From assembly GCF_900110415.1 (NCBI RefSeq), contig NZ_FODR01000001.1, forward strand, positions 992,001-1,056,000: DNA of 64,000 bases, in the 5' to 3' direction. Positions 34,021 to 43,549 of the stretch are shown piece by piece (position 1 is the first letter of the stretch; each line of letters starts with the position of its first letter). This stretch comes from Mucilaginibacter sp. OK283 (GTDB taxonomy: Bacteria > Bacteroidota > Bacteroidia > Sphingobacteriales > Sphingobacteriaceae). The position numbers and the translations under genes were made by a program. Below the pieces are notes generated by a model, which saw only the letters and a program-made list of their open reading frames with translations, had not been told where the DNA came from and searched no databases.

Positions 34021-35163
34021 ATGAACTGGAAATTCTGGAAGAAAAATAAAACCACGCCGAAAAAGAAAAAAGGGGCCATCCGTGAGTGGGCCGATGCCAT
34101 TTTATTTGCAGTTATAGCGGCCACCCTTATCCGTACGCTTTTTATTGAAGCCTATGTAATCCCCAGCGGATCGATGGAAAGCTCATTGCTAATTGGCGAT
34201 TACCTTTTTGTAAGCAAGGTTAACTATGGCGCACGGATGCCTATAACACCACTGGCCATACCGTTTACGGCCCACACCATTCCGTTTACCGAAACCAAAT
34301 CGTACCTGGATGTGAAATTGCCTTACTATCGCCTCCCAGGCCTTAGCGATATTAAAAAAGGCGATATAGTGGTATTTAACCTGCCAATGGAGGCCGATTC
34401 GCCATATTACCGCCCGGTTGACAGGCGCGAGAACATTATTAAACGCTGCCAGGGTACGCCCGGCGATACCTTAAGCCTGGTAAATGCGCAGGTATACATC
34501 AACGGCAAACCCGAACTGGCTTCGGTAACCGGCGAGATGGCATATAAGGTAAAAACCGACGGCAGTACAATTAATCCCGAACTGATCAATGAACTGCATT
34601 TGACCGACATAGCTTATTACGAAAATTCGACTACCGATTTTAGAACAAACACCACGATAGAATCGGCCAATAAGTTGAAAAGTTATTCCAATATTAAGTC
34701 GGTAACGCCTGATATTGCTATTAAAGGCGTGGTTGATGATTTTAACCCGGTTTACCCGCTATCGCACCCCGACTATAAAATAGGTGCTATGCCTCGCTAC
34801 GGCTGGAATGTAGACAACTTTGGCCCCGTTATCATCCCCAAAAAAGGGTGGACGGTTAAGCTGGATAGCCTTAATTTTCCTATATACGGCCGCGCTATTG
34901 CCGTTTATGAACATAATACAGTTAAAGTTAATGGCAAGGATATTTTTATAAACGGAAAAAAAGCCGATACTTACACCTTTAAAATGAACTATTATTGGAT
35001 GATGGGCGATAACCGCCATAACTCCACCGATTCGCGCTATTGGGGCTTTTTGCCCGAAGATCACGTAGTTGGCAAAGCCTTGTTTACCTGGATGAGTATT
35101 GATAGTACGGCATCGTTTGCAAATAAAATAAGGTGGAGCAGATTGTTCAGGGGTATAAAATAG
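34021..35163 (+). CDS. lepB: Signal peptidase I lacking the N-terminal module (copy 2)
   Basis: A 380-aa S26 peptidase beginning with a basic lysine-rich stretch, then a single membrane anchor (REWADAILFAVIAATLIRTL). Catalytic S51 (IPSGSMESSL) and K141 (IIKRCQGTPGD) are intact, as is Box E (GDNRHNSTDSRYWGF). It is more like copy 3 than copy 1 in the shared region (REWADAI, KRCQGTPGDTLS). It lacks the extra N-terminal membrane domain of copies 1 and 3, having been either lost from or never joined to this copy. Confidence 0.93.
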   Translation: MNWKFWKKNKTTPKKKKGAIREWADAILFAVIAATLIRTLFIEAYVIPSGSMESSLLIGDYLFVSKVNYGARMPITPLAIPFTAHTIPFTETKSYLDVKLPYYRLPGLSDIKKGDIVVFNLPMEADSPYYRPVDRRENIIKRCQGTPGDTLSLVNAQVYINGKPELASVTGEMAYKVKTDGSTINPELINELHLTDIAYYENSTTDFRTNTTIESANKLKSYSNIKSVTPDIAIKGVVDDFNPVYPLSHPDYKIGAMPRYGWNVDNFGPVIIPKKGWTVKLDSLNFPIYGRAIAVYEHNTVKVNGKDIFINGKKADTYTFKMNYYWMMGDNRHNSTDSRYWGFLPEDHVVGKALFTWMSIDSTASFANKIRWSRLFRGIK

Positions 35164-35186
35164 CTGTTACTTAAAGAAAATATATA

Positions 35187-36656
35187 GTGAATATTATAAT
35201 TGCGTTTTTGTTATTTGTTGTTCTGCCTTTTATTGGTTTATATAAATTATTTGAAAAAGCCGGCAGGCCGGGTTGGGAGGGTGTAATACCCGTTTATAAT
35301 ATTTACGTAATGATAAAACTGAGTGGCAGGCCATTATGGTGGCTGGCACTTATGTTATTGCCAGGGTTAAATATATTGGTGTTTATTGGCCTTATGGTCG
35401 ACTTTTTAAAGTCGTATGGCAAGTTTTCATTGAGCGAACATATTGGCGGTGTTGCCCTGCCCTTTATATTTTTGCCAAAATGGGGTTTTGATAACGATAC
35501 TAAGTACGTTGGCCCATCGGTCAGCCTGGAGTTTAGGGAGAAATATAAAAAGGCACTTAAAAAGACCGTTGCACGCGAGTGGGCCGATGCCATTATTTTC
35601 GCGGTGATAGCTGCTACACTGATTCGCACGCTGTTTATTGAAGCGTACGTAATCCCGAGTGCATCTATGGAAAGTTCGTTACTTATTGGCGATTACCTGT
35701 TTGTGAGCAAGGTAAACTATGGCGCACGGTTGCCCATGACACCTGTAGCCTTTCCGTTTGCACACCATACCATGCCCCTTATTAATACCAAGGCTTATTG
35801 GGACGGCATCGAGTTGCCTTATTACCGCCTGCCCGGTTTAAGCGAGATTAAAAAAGGCGATGTGGTGGTATTTAACTACCCTATGGATGCTGATGCGCCT
35901 TTGAGCCGCCCGGTTGATAAACGCGAGAATTTTATAAAACGCTGCCAGGGCACACCCGGCGATACGCTTAGTGTGGTAAACGCGCAGGTGTTTATTAATG
36001 GTAAAGCCAAAACAACTCCTGTAAATGGCGAAATTACTTACCGTGTACAATACGACGGGACGGCAATTAACCCCGACCTGATAAGTGAATTGCACCTGGC
36101 CGATATTGCCACAACGGATAGGGCTAATGAGTTTATAACAAACACTACGGTAGCATCGGCCAATGCTTTAAAAGGGTACGCGAATATTAAGTCGGTTACA
36201 CCCGATTTGACTAAGCCCGGCGCTTTTGACGGGTATACTGTTTTTCCGTTGAAATACCCTAACTATAAAATTACCCCAAGTTTCCCCCGTTTTACCTGGA
36301 ACCAGGACAACTACGGACCTATCATTGTGCCTAAAAAAGGCTGGACGGTAAAGCTGGATAGCTTAACATTCCCGGTATACGGCCGCGCTATCGAAATTTA
36401 CGAAGGCAACAAAGTTGAAGTGGTTGGTAAAGACATCCTGATTAATGGTAAAAAAGCAGATAGCTATACCTTTAAAATGAATTACTATTTCATGATGGGC
36501 GATAACCGCCATAACTCTGAAGATTCACGTTTCTGGGGATTTGTTCCCGAAGATCATATTGTTGGCAAAGCCCTGTTTATCTGGATGAGTGTTGATGACC
36601 AGGCCAGCTTCCTGCACAAGATCAGGTGGAGCAGGTTGTTTAATGTTATTAGATAG
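35187..36656 (+). CDS. lepB: Signal peptidase I with N-terminal membrane module (copy 3)
   Basis: A 489-aa protein organised like copy 1. The N-terminal membrane module (about 1-105, YKLFEKAGRPGWEGVIPVYN) is followed by an S26 peptidase with S160 (IPSASMESSL) and K251 (FIKRCQGTPGD) and Box E GDNRHNSEDSRFWGF. The start is GTG at 35187, 23 nt after copy 2, so both are probably co-transcribed. The separate copies may divide substrates such as lipoprotein, T9SS or outer-membrane precursors; this is inference. Confidence 0.92.
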   Translation: MNIIIAFLLFVVLPFIGLYKLFEKAGRPGWEGVIPVYNIYVMIKLSGRPLWWLALMLLPGLNILVFIGLMVDFLKSYGKFSLSEHIGGVALPFIFLPKWGFDNDTKYVGPSVSLEFREKYKKALKKTVAREWADAIIFAVIAATLIRTLFIEAYVIPSASMESSLLIGDYLFVSKVNYGARLPMTPVAFPFAHHTMPLINTKAYWDGIELPYYRLPGLSEIKKGDVVVFNYPMDADAPLSRPVDKRENFIKRCQGTPGDTLSVVNAQVFINGKAKTTPVNGEITYRVQYDGTAINPDLISELHLADIATTDRANEFITNTTVASANALKGYANIKSVTPDLTKPGAFDGYTVFPLKYPNYKITPSFPRFTWNQDNYGPIIVPKKGWTVKLDSLTFPVYGRAIEIYEGNKVEVVGKDILINGKKADSYTFKMNYYFMMGDNRHNSEDSRFWGFVPEDHIVGKALFIWMSVDDQASFLHKIRWSRLFNVIR

Positions 36657-36675
36657 GGACTAAAGTCAAAATTCA

Positions 36676-36714
36676 AAAAAAGGGCAGTAAGCTAATTGGT
36701 TTACTGCCTTTTTT
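36676..36714 (+). terminator. Terminator of the lepB cluster
   Basis: AAAGGGCAGTAA, a 10-nt loop, TTACTGCCTTTTTT: a 10-12 bp stem with one mismatch and a long T tract. Confidence 0.85.
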
Positions 36715-36795
36715 GTTTTTTATAATATAAACGATTGAATAAGCTGAATTAGACTTACGAAGTACGCGGCTTGCCTTTGGCCTTTCACCTTTCGC

Positions 36796-37332
36796 CTAAA
36801 ATCCGTCCAGTTCCTGCAGTAATCCCAGGCCTGCTTCCCATGTTCCTAAACCAGATGCCGCGTTAATGTGGCTGGCGCCGCCTATGCTCACCAGTTTGCT
36901 GCCCCAGGCATCGGCAAATAGTTGGGCACGCTCGGGCGTTACATAAAAATCATTGGTACTCATTACCGTGGTGCTTTTAAATGGCAGCTTTATCAGCGGC
37001 ACGGGTGCAAAGCCGGTTGTTCCGGTTGGGTAGCTTTGGGCTTCTGTGTCGCTTGGGGCAACCAGCAGGGCAGCTTTGATGGCTACGTTATATTCCTTTG
37101 CCCAGTAGGCTATAGTGGCGCAGGCCAGGCTGTGGCCTACCAATATCACATCTTTAGGGTCATGTCTGTCTACATAAGCCTGCAGGGTAGTTATCCAATC
37201 GGCACAAACGGGTGTTTCCCAGTCCTGCTGTTCAACGCGGGTGAAACCAAACTGCTTTTCCCAAATCGATTGCCAATGCTGCGGCCCCGAATTACCCAGG
37301 CCCGGGATGATGAGGATAGTTGATTTAAACAT
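36796..37332 (-). CDS. RBBP9/YdeN-family serine hydrolase
   Basis: A 178-aa compact alpha/beta hydrolase. The N-terminal ILIIPGLGNSGPQHWQSIWE is the family signature; the nucleophile elbow is VGHSLACATIAYW, and the late DFYVTPERAQLFADAWGS and GASHINAASGLGTWE supply the acid and His. The function of such small hydrolases is generally unknown. It lies 32 nt downstream of the SRPBCC gene on the same strand, probably in one operon. Confidence 0.85.
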   Translation of the reverse strand: MFKSTILIIPGLGNSGPQHWQSIWEKQFGFTRVEQQDWETPVCADWITTLQAYVDRHDPKDVILVGHSLACATIAYWAKEYNVAIKAALLVAPSDTEAQSYPTGTTGFAPVPLIKLPFKSTTVMSTNDFYVTPERAQLFADAWGSKLVSIGGASHINAASGLGTWEAGLGLLQELDGF

Positions 37333-37364
37333 GATTTTACAAAGTTAACAGGCTTTTTGAAACC

Positions 37365-37850
37365 TTAACGCCGCGTTCCAACTCCCCCTTCAGGAGGCTG
37401 GGGGGCTTCCGCCGCTTTTTTAATTTCCTGGTTACGTTGTTTCAGCAAGCGGGTCATATATCGTTCCAAAAACAGGAAGTTAGCTATAATTCCTAAATAT
37501 CCCAAGGGGGCGTCAAACATAAAAATATCCTTCATCAGGGTTTGGTTATTGATGGGATAAAAATAATGTTCGTGACGGAAGGCTTTAAATGCTCCCCGAA
37601 CCATTTCATCGGTGAAGTATTTGGGATAATCCATTTCGGTAACCTTCGAGGTTAAGGTTTGCCAGATGCCGAAGTGCTTTGCCCGCCAGGTAACGGTTTC
37701 GCCCAGTTCAATAAGGCCACTGGTACGCCCGGCAACGGCCGTTTCGCCGCTTTGCTGCATCGAATCTACATGCATATCAATGCTCCTGGCCAGATCGAAA
37801 CACCGGGCAACGGGGGCGTTAATGTGGGTGGCTAATTCGATAATGGGCAT
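37365..37850 (-). CDS. SRPBCC-fold protein with repeat-derived C-terminus
   Basis: A 161-aa START-like/SRPBCC protein. The opening PIIELATHINAPVARCFDLARSID, central WRAKHFG and YFTDEMVRGAFKAFRHEHYF fit the polyketide-cyclase/'cell division inhibitor' cluster of this superfamily. It is a likely hydrophobic-ligand binder; the ligand is unknown. The last residues (EAPQPPEGGVGTRR) are encoded by an S element (37382-37408) identical at 26 of 27 positions to the intergenic copy at 45115-45141, so the natural C-terminus was probably altered by the repeat. Confidence 0.78.
   Translation of the reverse strand: MPIIELATHINAPVARCFDLARSIDMHVDSMQQSGETAVAGRTSGLIELGETVTWRAKHFGIWQTLTSKVTEMDYPKYFTDEMVRGAFKAFRHEHYFYPINNQTLMKDIFMFDAPLGYLGIIANFLFLERYMTRLLKQRNQEIKKAAEAPQPPEGGVGTRR
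37382..37408 (-). repeat. S element forming the C-terminus of the SRPBCC gene
   Basis: CTCCCCCTTCAGGAGGCTGG and GGGGCTT on the + strand, differing from 45115-45141 at one base. It is read here on the minus strand as EAPQPPEGG. Confidence 0.8.
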
Positions 37851-37870
37851 GGTAAATAAAATTAAGCCAT

Positions 37871-37962
37871 CATGTCATTGCGAGGTACGAAGCAATCGCG
37901 AATTTGCAAAGCGGAAATGCAAAGTTTGCGATTGCCACGTCGTTCCTCCTCGCAATGACATG
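37871..37962. repeat. R element (GTCATTGCGAGG type)
   Basis: CATGTCATTGCGAGGTACGA starts at 37871; the mirrored arm ends CCTCGCAATGACATG at 37962 (nearly perfect ends, AGCAATCGC/GCGATTGCC inner words). It lies between asnS and the SRPBCC gene. Confidence 0.85.
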
Positions 37963-37985
37963 TTTTTTTTCAACAGAAACCCTGA

Positions 37986-39422
37986 TTAAAATTCCGCATT
38001 CTTTGGGAACCTTGGGAAAGGGATCACATCGCGGATGTTGCCCATACCGGTAACAAACAGCACCAGGCGCTCAAAGCCTAAGCCAAAACCAGCGTGAGGG
38101 CACGAGCCAAAGCGGCGCGTATCCAGGTACCACCAAAGTTCATCCTTAGGGATGCCCATTTCGTCCATGCGTTTTTCTAACAGATCCAAACGCTCTTCAC
38201 GTTGCGAACCGCCAACAATTTCGCCTATGCCCGGGAAAAGGATATCCATAGCGGCTACCGTTTTACCATCGTCATTCTGGCGCATGTAAAACGATTTAAT
38301 CTCCTTAGGGTAATCGGTAAGGATCACCGGTTTTTTAAAGTGTTTCTCAACCAGGTAGCGTTCGTGCTCGCTTTGCAGATCGGTTCCCCAGCCTTCCACG
38401 ATATATTGGAATTTCTTCTTTTTGTTCGGTGTCGATTCTTTTAATATTTCGATAGCCTCGGTGTAGGTAAGGCGTTCAAAATCGTTATCTAAACAAAAGT
38501 TCAGCTTCTCTAACAAAGTCATGTCAGATCGCTCGTTCTGTGGTTTTTGCTTTTCTTCTTCGGCCAGGCGCTGGGTTAAAAACTCAATATCATCGGGACA
38601 TTTATCCAGCGCGTATTTGATCACGTATTTCAGCATGTCCTCGGCAAGGTCCATGTTGTCGTGCAGGTTGTTAAAGGCCACTTCCGGCTCAATCATCCAA
38701 AACTCGGCCAGGTGGCGGGTAGTGTTTGAGTTTTCTGCACGGAATGTTGGGCCGAAAGTGTAAATATCGCTCAGAGCCATAGCGCCCAGTTCACCTTCCA
38801 GCTGGCCGGATACGGTAAGGTTGGTTGATTTACCAAAAAAATCCTGCTTGTAATCTACCTCGCCGGTATCTGTTTTAGGGATGTTGTTTAAATCGAAGTT
38901 GGTTACGTGGAAAGCTTCGCCAGCGCCTTCGGCATCTGATTGGGTGATAACCGGGGTATGCAGGTAAATAAAGCCACGCTCCTGGAAAAACTGGTGTACC
39001 GCGAATGCCAGGCTGTTACGCAGGCGGAATATCGATCCAAAGGTGCTGGTACGGAAACGCAGGTGGGCGTTTTCCCTTAAAAACTCCAGGCTGTGTTTTT
39101 TGGGCTGGATAGGATATTTTTCAGGATCGCTGTCGCCTAAAATTTCGATATCTGCTGCAATAACTTCAACCGTTTGGCCTTTGCCTAATGAAGCGATGAG
39201 TTTGCCCGATACGCTTAGTGCCGCGCCAACTGTAATGCGTTTTAGCAAAGCAGGATCGGTGTTTTCAAAATCAACAACAATCTGGATGTTATTATTAGTT
39301 GAGCCATCATTCAAAGCAATAAAACGATTTGACCGGAAGGCGCGAACCCATCCTTTAACTGTTACATCAATATCCGTTTGCTGGCTTTGCAGCAATGCTT
39401 TGATCTTTGTGCGCTGACTCAT
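37986..39422 (-). CDS. asnS: Asparaginyl-tRNA synthetase
   Basis: A 478-aa class IIb synthetase that charges tRNA-Asn. The N-terminal OB-fold anticodon-binding domain (about 1-115) has [20 protein letters not shown]. The catalytic core has [15 protein letters not shown], the [17 protein letters not shown] loop, [21 protein letters not shown] (motif 2 area) and [21 protein letters not shown] (motif 3). A -7-like box TATTTTTG (complement of 39447-39454) lies upstream, at the end of the neighbouring gene. Confidence 0.95.
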   Translation of the reverse strand: MSQRTKIKALLQSQQTDIDVTVKGWVRAFRSNRFIALNDGSTNNNIQIVVDFENTDPALLKRITVGAALSVSGKLIASLGKGQTVEVIAADIEILGDSDPEKYPIQPKKHSLEFLRENAHLRFRTSTFGSIFRLRNSLAFAVHQFFQERGFIYLHTPVITQSDAEGAGEAFHVTNFDLNNIPKTDTGEVDYKQDFFGKSTNLTVSGQLEGELGAMALSDIYTFGPTFRAENSNTTRHLAEFWMIEPEVAFNNLHDNMDLAEDMLKYVIKYALDKCPDDIEFLTQRLAEEEKQKPQNERSDMTLLEKLNFCLDNDFERLTYTEAIEILKESTPNKKKKFQYIVEGWGTDLQSEHERYLVEKHFKKPVILTDYPKEIKSFYMRQNDDGKTVAAMDILFPGIGEIVGGSQREERLDLLEKRMDEMGIPKDELWWYLDTRRFGSCPHAGFGLGFERLVLFVTGMGNIRDVIPFPRFPKNAEF

Positions 39423-39457
39423 AATAAAGTATAAATTTTAGAGCCGCAAAAATACAA

Positions 39458-39949
39458 TTAATTCTGTAACCGCACTTTGAATTTTCCGTTTAAAAAGCGG
39501 ATGCTGTCTGGTTGCCCGGGCCCGCCGGCACCGGTCATCCGCGTAAAATGTAGCTCAAAAAAGCCCTGGATTATCTTGTCCTTTTCATTAGCGCCAAATA
39601 CGGCAATGGTGCTGCCTTGTGTTAAACTAAGTTTATAGCTGCTTACAGTAAGGTTGTTTTTAACAAAGGTATAATAAGCCTCGTTGCTTTTTAATTCGTA
39701 ATAGCCCAGGCCATCAAACCGTATTTTAAAACCAAACCGCTCTTCTGTGCCTGCAATAATATTACTGCCCGATACGATGAAGGTATCTTGTTTAATGGCC
39801 GAATTTGAAGGAGGGATATTCCAGGCTGCCCCGTTTTTATCGGCCAGGATAAAATCCTTGTACACCGGGAAATCGCAGCACTTTTTTTTAGCGCACGAAT
39901 TCAAAAGCAATAAGGTAGCGTAAAAAAATGAAAGCAGGCATTTTTTCAT
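39458..39949 (-). CDS. Putative lipoprotein, 163 aa
   Basis: Begins MKKCLLSFFYATLLLLNSCAKKKCC: a signal peptide with lipobox LNSC, giving a lipidated Cys at about residue 19. The rest is a small beta-rich domain (about 30-160) with no recognised family. A longer upstream frame start (to 40165) is rejected because it lacks a signal sequence and would run into the divergent transporter gene. Function unknown. Confidence 0.65.
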   Translation of the reverse strand: MKKCLLSFFYATLLLLNSCAKKKCCDFPVYKDFILADKNGAAWNIPPSNSAIKQDTFIVSGSNIIAGTEERFGFKIRFDGLGYYELKSNEAYYTFVKNNLTVSSYKLSLTQGSTIAVFGANEKDKIIQGFFELHFTRMTGAGGPGQPDSIRFLNGKFKVRLQN

Positions 39950-40124
39950 AACGGTGAAACAGCAGTGGGTTGGTAATAAAGGTTGTACTAAAGGTATACA
40001 AATTAAGGGATATGCTTTAAGGTATTTAATTGGGGCACAAAGTTGCCCTATGATATATTCGACGGTTAACGCGCCCGGATGATGACCTATTTGCTTAAGT
40101 TTGCCGCTCAATAAATACGTTATC

Positions 40125-40985
40125 ATGAACCCTAAAGTAAGCCTGGTTATTGGCATTTTATGCATCTCGTTTTCGCCAATATTTGTGAAGCTTGCAGGGG
40201 TATCGCCAATTGGCTGCGCATTTTACCGGGTGTTTTTTGCCTGGCTTTGTTTGCTGCCCTATTGCATTATTAAAAGCAAATTCCGGGTTAAAAAAAAGCA
40301 ATTGGTAATTGCCATCATAGCGGGCATAATTTTCGCCGCCGATGTAGCCGTTTGGAATTTATCGCTGTTAAAAATAAGCGCCACCGTCTCAACGCTGATT
40401 GCCAACCTGGCGCCGGTTTGGGTTGGGTTGTTCAGTTTCCTGTTATTCAAAAAAAGTTCGGGCAAGTTGTTCTGGATAGGTACCGTGGTGGCCATAGCGG
40501 GCATGGTGGTGCTGGTAGGCTATCAGCATATTTTACACCTGGAGCTTAACGCAGGTATTTTGCTTGCCGTACTGGCCAGCCTGTTTTACGCTACGTATAT
40601 CATGACATCAAAAAACATCATGGGTGGCATTGATGTTTTTACCTTTATGTTTTACAGCATGATGGGGGCAAGCGTGTTCCTGCTGGTTGTTAATAATTTT
40701 ATGGGCACAAGCATTTTGCATTTCCCGGTAAAAGTTTGGCTGTGCTTTTTAGGGATGGGGGTAATTTGCCAGCTTGTTGGCTGGCTTACCATTAATTATT
40801 CTTTACGTTACCTCGAATCGACCAAGGTATCTATCGCCTTGCTGAGCCAAACTGTTTTTGCCGCCATACTGGCCGCTATTTTACTGAACGAAAAGCTGGA
40901 GCTGAACGAGATCATCGGCAGCGTAATTGTGCTGGCCGGTATTGCGGTAACATTTTTAAAGCGCAGGCAAGCAAGCATGGTTTAG
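40125..40985 (+). CDS. EamA/DMT-superfamily transporter
   Basis: A 286-aa protein with about ten membrane helices in two EamA repeats (about 1-140 and 145-285). Repeat-1 features are FSPIFVKLAGVSPIGCAFYR and AADVAVWNLSLLKISATVSTLIANLAPVW (in two halves); repeat 2 shows CQLVGWLTINYSLRYLESTK. Such carriers export metabolites or amino acids or take up nutrients by drug/metabolite exchange. Substrate unknown. The ATG at 40125 is used rather than an upstream TTG. Confidence 0.88.
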   Translation: MNPKVSLVIGILCISFSPIFVKLAGVSPIGCAFYRVFFAWLCLLPYCIIKSKFRVKKKQLVIAIIAGIIFAADVAVWNLSLLKISATVSTLIANLAPVWVGLFSFLLFKKSSGKLFWIGTVVAIAGMVVLVGYQHILHLELNAGILLAVLASLFYATYIMTSKNIMGGIDVFTFMFYSMMGASVFLLVVNNFMGTSILHFPVKVWLCFLGMGVICQLVGWLTINYSLRYLESTKVSIALLSQTVFAAILAAILLNEKLELNEIIGSVIVLAGIAVTFLKRRQASMV

Positions 40986-41015
40986 GTTAAGGATATAATT
41001 TATTACCTTCAATTA

Positions 41016-41507
41016 ATGAATTTTTTTCCCTTCGAAAACCTTGTCATTTTAACTCCGCATCAGCCGGCCGAGGTTGAAGCGATTTTGCAAAAGGTAGTTA
41101 AACCACGTCGTGAAAGCTTTGAATCTTGGAAGGTTTATCATAAAGATGCGCCATTATATATTGGGGATGTTTACGACATGAAATTCAGGTTTCAGCGTCC
41201 ACGATACCATGATCGTAATGATACACTGGTGGTAAAGGGAGTTATTCAATCCGAAAACAATGAAAGCCAGCTTAGCCTGAAAATTTTCCCGTCGGCTATT
41301 ATAGTCTTTCCAATTATCATGTTTCTTGGTTGGGAGGCTGCATTTATATCTATTGCAAACTCTTCAGCAGATAATTTTAGCCGTTGGCTGCCATTTATAT
41401 TTCCCATGGGCGCATATTTCCTATTTATTGTTTTGTTTAAATATGCGGTAAGCGGCGTAAGGACAACCTTGCTCAAGTTAATGAATGGCAAGCTTGCAAA
41501 ACGTTAA
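41016..41507 (+). CDS. Hypothetical membrane protein, 163 aa
   Basis: Not recognised. A soluble N-terminal part (about 1-90, with VILTPHQPAEVEAILQKVV and IGDVYDMKFRFQRPRYHDRN) is followed by two hydrophobic helices (about 93-112 and 125-145) and a short basic tail. The N-terminal pattern resembles other small Bacteroidota proteins with a PH-like domain before two membrane helices, but the match is weak. Confidence 0.6.
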   Translation: MNFFPFENLVILTPHQPAEVEAILQKVVKPRRESFESWKVYHKDAPLYIGDVYDMKFRFQRPRYHDRNDTLVVKGVIQSENNESQLSLKIFPSAIIVFPIIMFLGWEAAFISIANSSADNFSRWLPFIFPMGAYFLFIVLFKYAVSGVRTTLLKLMNGKLAKR

Positions 41508-41605
41508 GCTATAATTTTAAACCCCTCGCCATCAAATAAAAGTGTAATTTAACGTTTGCGGATTTAGGGCAACGCGCATCTTTGCCTACATTTGCATTTT
41601 AGCGC

Positions 41606-43549
41606 ATGATCATAAAATCCACCATCGACCGTATTATGGAAGCCACCGACATTGTGGAGGTGATAGGGGAATTTGTGCAGTTAAAAAAGCGCGGGGCCAA
41701 CTATGTGGGCCTTTCGCCATTTGCCAATGAGCGTACACCATCGTTCACGGTATCGCCTGCTAAAGGCATTTTTAAAGATTTTTCTACGGGTAAAGGCGGC
41801 TCGGCAGTTACTTTTTTAATGGAGCTGGAAAAATTCAGCTACCCCGAAGCCTTAAAATGGCTGGCCAAAAAGTATGGCATCGAGGTAGAGGAAACCGTTG
41901 AAGCCCCCGAAAACCGGGAAGAAGACCTGCGCCGCGAAAGCCTGATGATTGTATCGGGCTATGCCGCCAAATTTTTTCACGAAAGTTTGCTTGAAACAGA
42001 CGAAGGTAAAAGCATCGGCTTAAGTTATTTTAAAGAGCGCGGCTTCAGTAACGATATCATCAAAAAATTTGAGCTGGGCTACTCGCCCGATCAATGGGAA
42101 GCGTTTACCGGCAGCGCCCTGAAGGAGGGTTATAAAGAACAATTTCTGGTAGATAGTGGCCTGTCTGTAAAACGGGATAACGGTACTTTGTATGACCGTT
42201 ACCGTGGCCGGGTAATGTTCCCGATACATAATTTTACCGGTAGGGTTATCGCGTTTGGCGGCCGTACCTTAAAAAAAGATAAAAACGTACCCAAGTATGT
42301 AAACTCGCCCGAGAGCGAGATCTACCATAAATCAAACGTACTTTACGGCTTATATTTTGCCAAAAAGGCCATCCGCGAGGAAGATAACTGCTACCTGGTT
42401 GAAGGCTACGCCGATGTACTTTCGGTAGTGCAGGCCGGTATCGAAAACGTGGTGGCATCGTCGGGTACATCCTTAACCGTTGAGCAGATCAAGCTCATCA
42501 GCCGGTTTACCAAAAACATTACCATTTTATATGATGGCGATGCGGCGGGCATAAAAGCGGCCATCCGCGGGCTGGATATGATCCTGGAGGAAGGCCTTAA
42601 CGTAAAAGTGGTTACCTTTCTTGATGGGCACGATCCTGACTCGTATGTGCAGGCCAATGGCTCAAGTGCGTTTAAAAAATACATCGAGGATAATAAAAAG
42701 GACTTTATCCTTTTTAAGGCTAATACACTGCTAAAAGATGCAGGCAACGACCCGATAAAAAAGGCTGGTGTTATCCGCGAGATTGTAGAAAGTATTGCCA
42801 AAATTCCCGATTCCATCAAGGCATCGGTGTTCATTAAAGAGTGCAGCTATATTTTGCAGATTGATGAACGCGCGTTGCTATCCGAGCTTAATAAAATGCG
42901 GCAGGCCAAATCCAAAAAGGATGGCCAGCAACAGCAAAATCATAACCGCTACCAGCCGGAGATGCCGCCTGATGAGCCTCATTTTTTTGACGAGGTTGAT
43001 CTTGCACCAAGCGCCCCTAAAAAAGAATATTTCCAGGAGAAGGAGGTCATCCGCCTGCTGTTATTATACGGCAGTAAAATGATTGACTGGGATGGCATTG
43101 CCAATACCTACATTGGCCCCTTTATGATAGCCGAGCTGGGCGATGTTACCTTTGAGCATGAAACCTGCAAGCTGTTTGTTGAACTTTATCAAAAAGAAGT
43201 TGAAAACGGTATCCTGCCCGAGGATAGTTATTTTATCCACCACAAGGATAAAGGCATTGTTGATATCAGCATTGATTTACTGAGCTCCAAATATACCCTG
43301 AGCGAAAACTGGTACGATATGCACAAGATCATGATACATGACGAGCAGCATAATATGAAGGCCACTATCCTGGGCGCTATTTTTCACCTTAAAAAGCATA
43401 AGGTTGAGGGAATGCTGGATAACCTGCGGATTGAACTTAAAAATGCACAAACCGAAGCCGACCAGGAAATACTGCTTAACCAGTATATGCGCATGAAAAA
43501 GGTTGAAAAAAGTATCTCCGACTTTTTGGGGTCAGTAATTATCAAATAA
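41606..43549 (+). CDS. dnaG: DNA primase DnaG without zinc-binding residues
   Basis: A 647-aa primase that makes RNA primers for DNA replication. The TOPRIM core contains EGYADVLSVVQAG (Glu) and LYDGDAAGIKAA (Asp pair). Region 1, which normally binds zinc through C-x2-H and C-x2-C, reads LSPFANERTPSF (36-47) and IFKDFSTGKGG (55-65). The four ligands are replaced by S37, A40, D58 and T61, although the surrounding motif (RTPSF, GKGG) is kept. The C-terminal helicase-binding part (about 480-647) is present. The gene is intact and overlaps yraN by one base. Confidence 0.93.
   Translation: MIIKSTIDRIMEATDIVEVIGEFVQLKKRGANYVGLSPFANERTPSFTVSPAKGIFKDFSTGKGGSAVTFLMELEKFSYPEALKWLAKKYGIEVEETVEAPENREEDLRRESLMIVSGYAAKFFHESLLETDEGKSIGLSYFKERGFSNDIIKKFELGYSPDQWEAFTGSALKEGYKEQFLVDSGLSVKRDNGTLYDRYRGRVMFPIHNFTGRVIAFGGRTLKKDKNVPKYVNSPESEIYHKSNVLYGLYFAKKAIREEDNCYLVEGYADVLSVVQAGIENVVASSGTSLTVEQIKLISRFTKNITILYDGDAAGIKAAIRGLDMILEEGLNVKVVTFLDGHDPDSYVQANGSSAFKKYIEDNKKDFILFKANTLLKDAGNDPIKKAGVIREIVESIAKIPDSIKASVFIKECSYILQIDERALLSELNKMRQAKSKKDGQQQQNHNRYQPEMPPDEPHFFDEVDLAPSAPKKEYFQEKEVIRLLLLYGSKMIDWDGIANTYIGPFMIAELGDVTFEHETCKLFVELYQKEVENGILPEDSYFIHHKDKGIVDISIDLLSSKYTLSENWYDMHKIMIHDEQHNMKATILGAIFHLKKHKVEGMLDNLRIELKNAQTEADQEILLNQYMRMKKVEKSISDFLGSVIIK

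Noticed and set aside
39950..40165. Longer start for the lipoprotein gene
   Set aside because: Would overlap the divergent EamA transporter start and bury the clear lipoprotein signal peptide.
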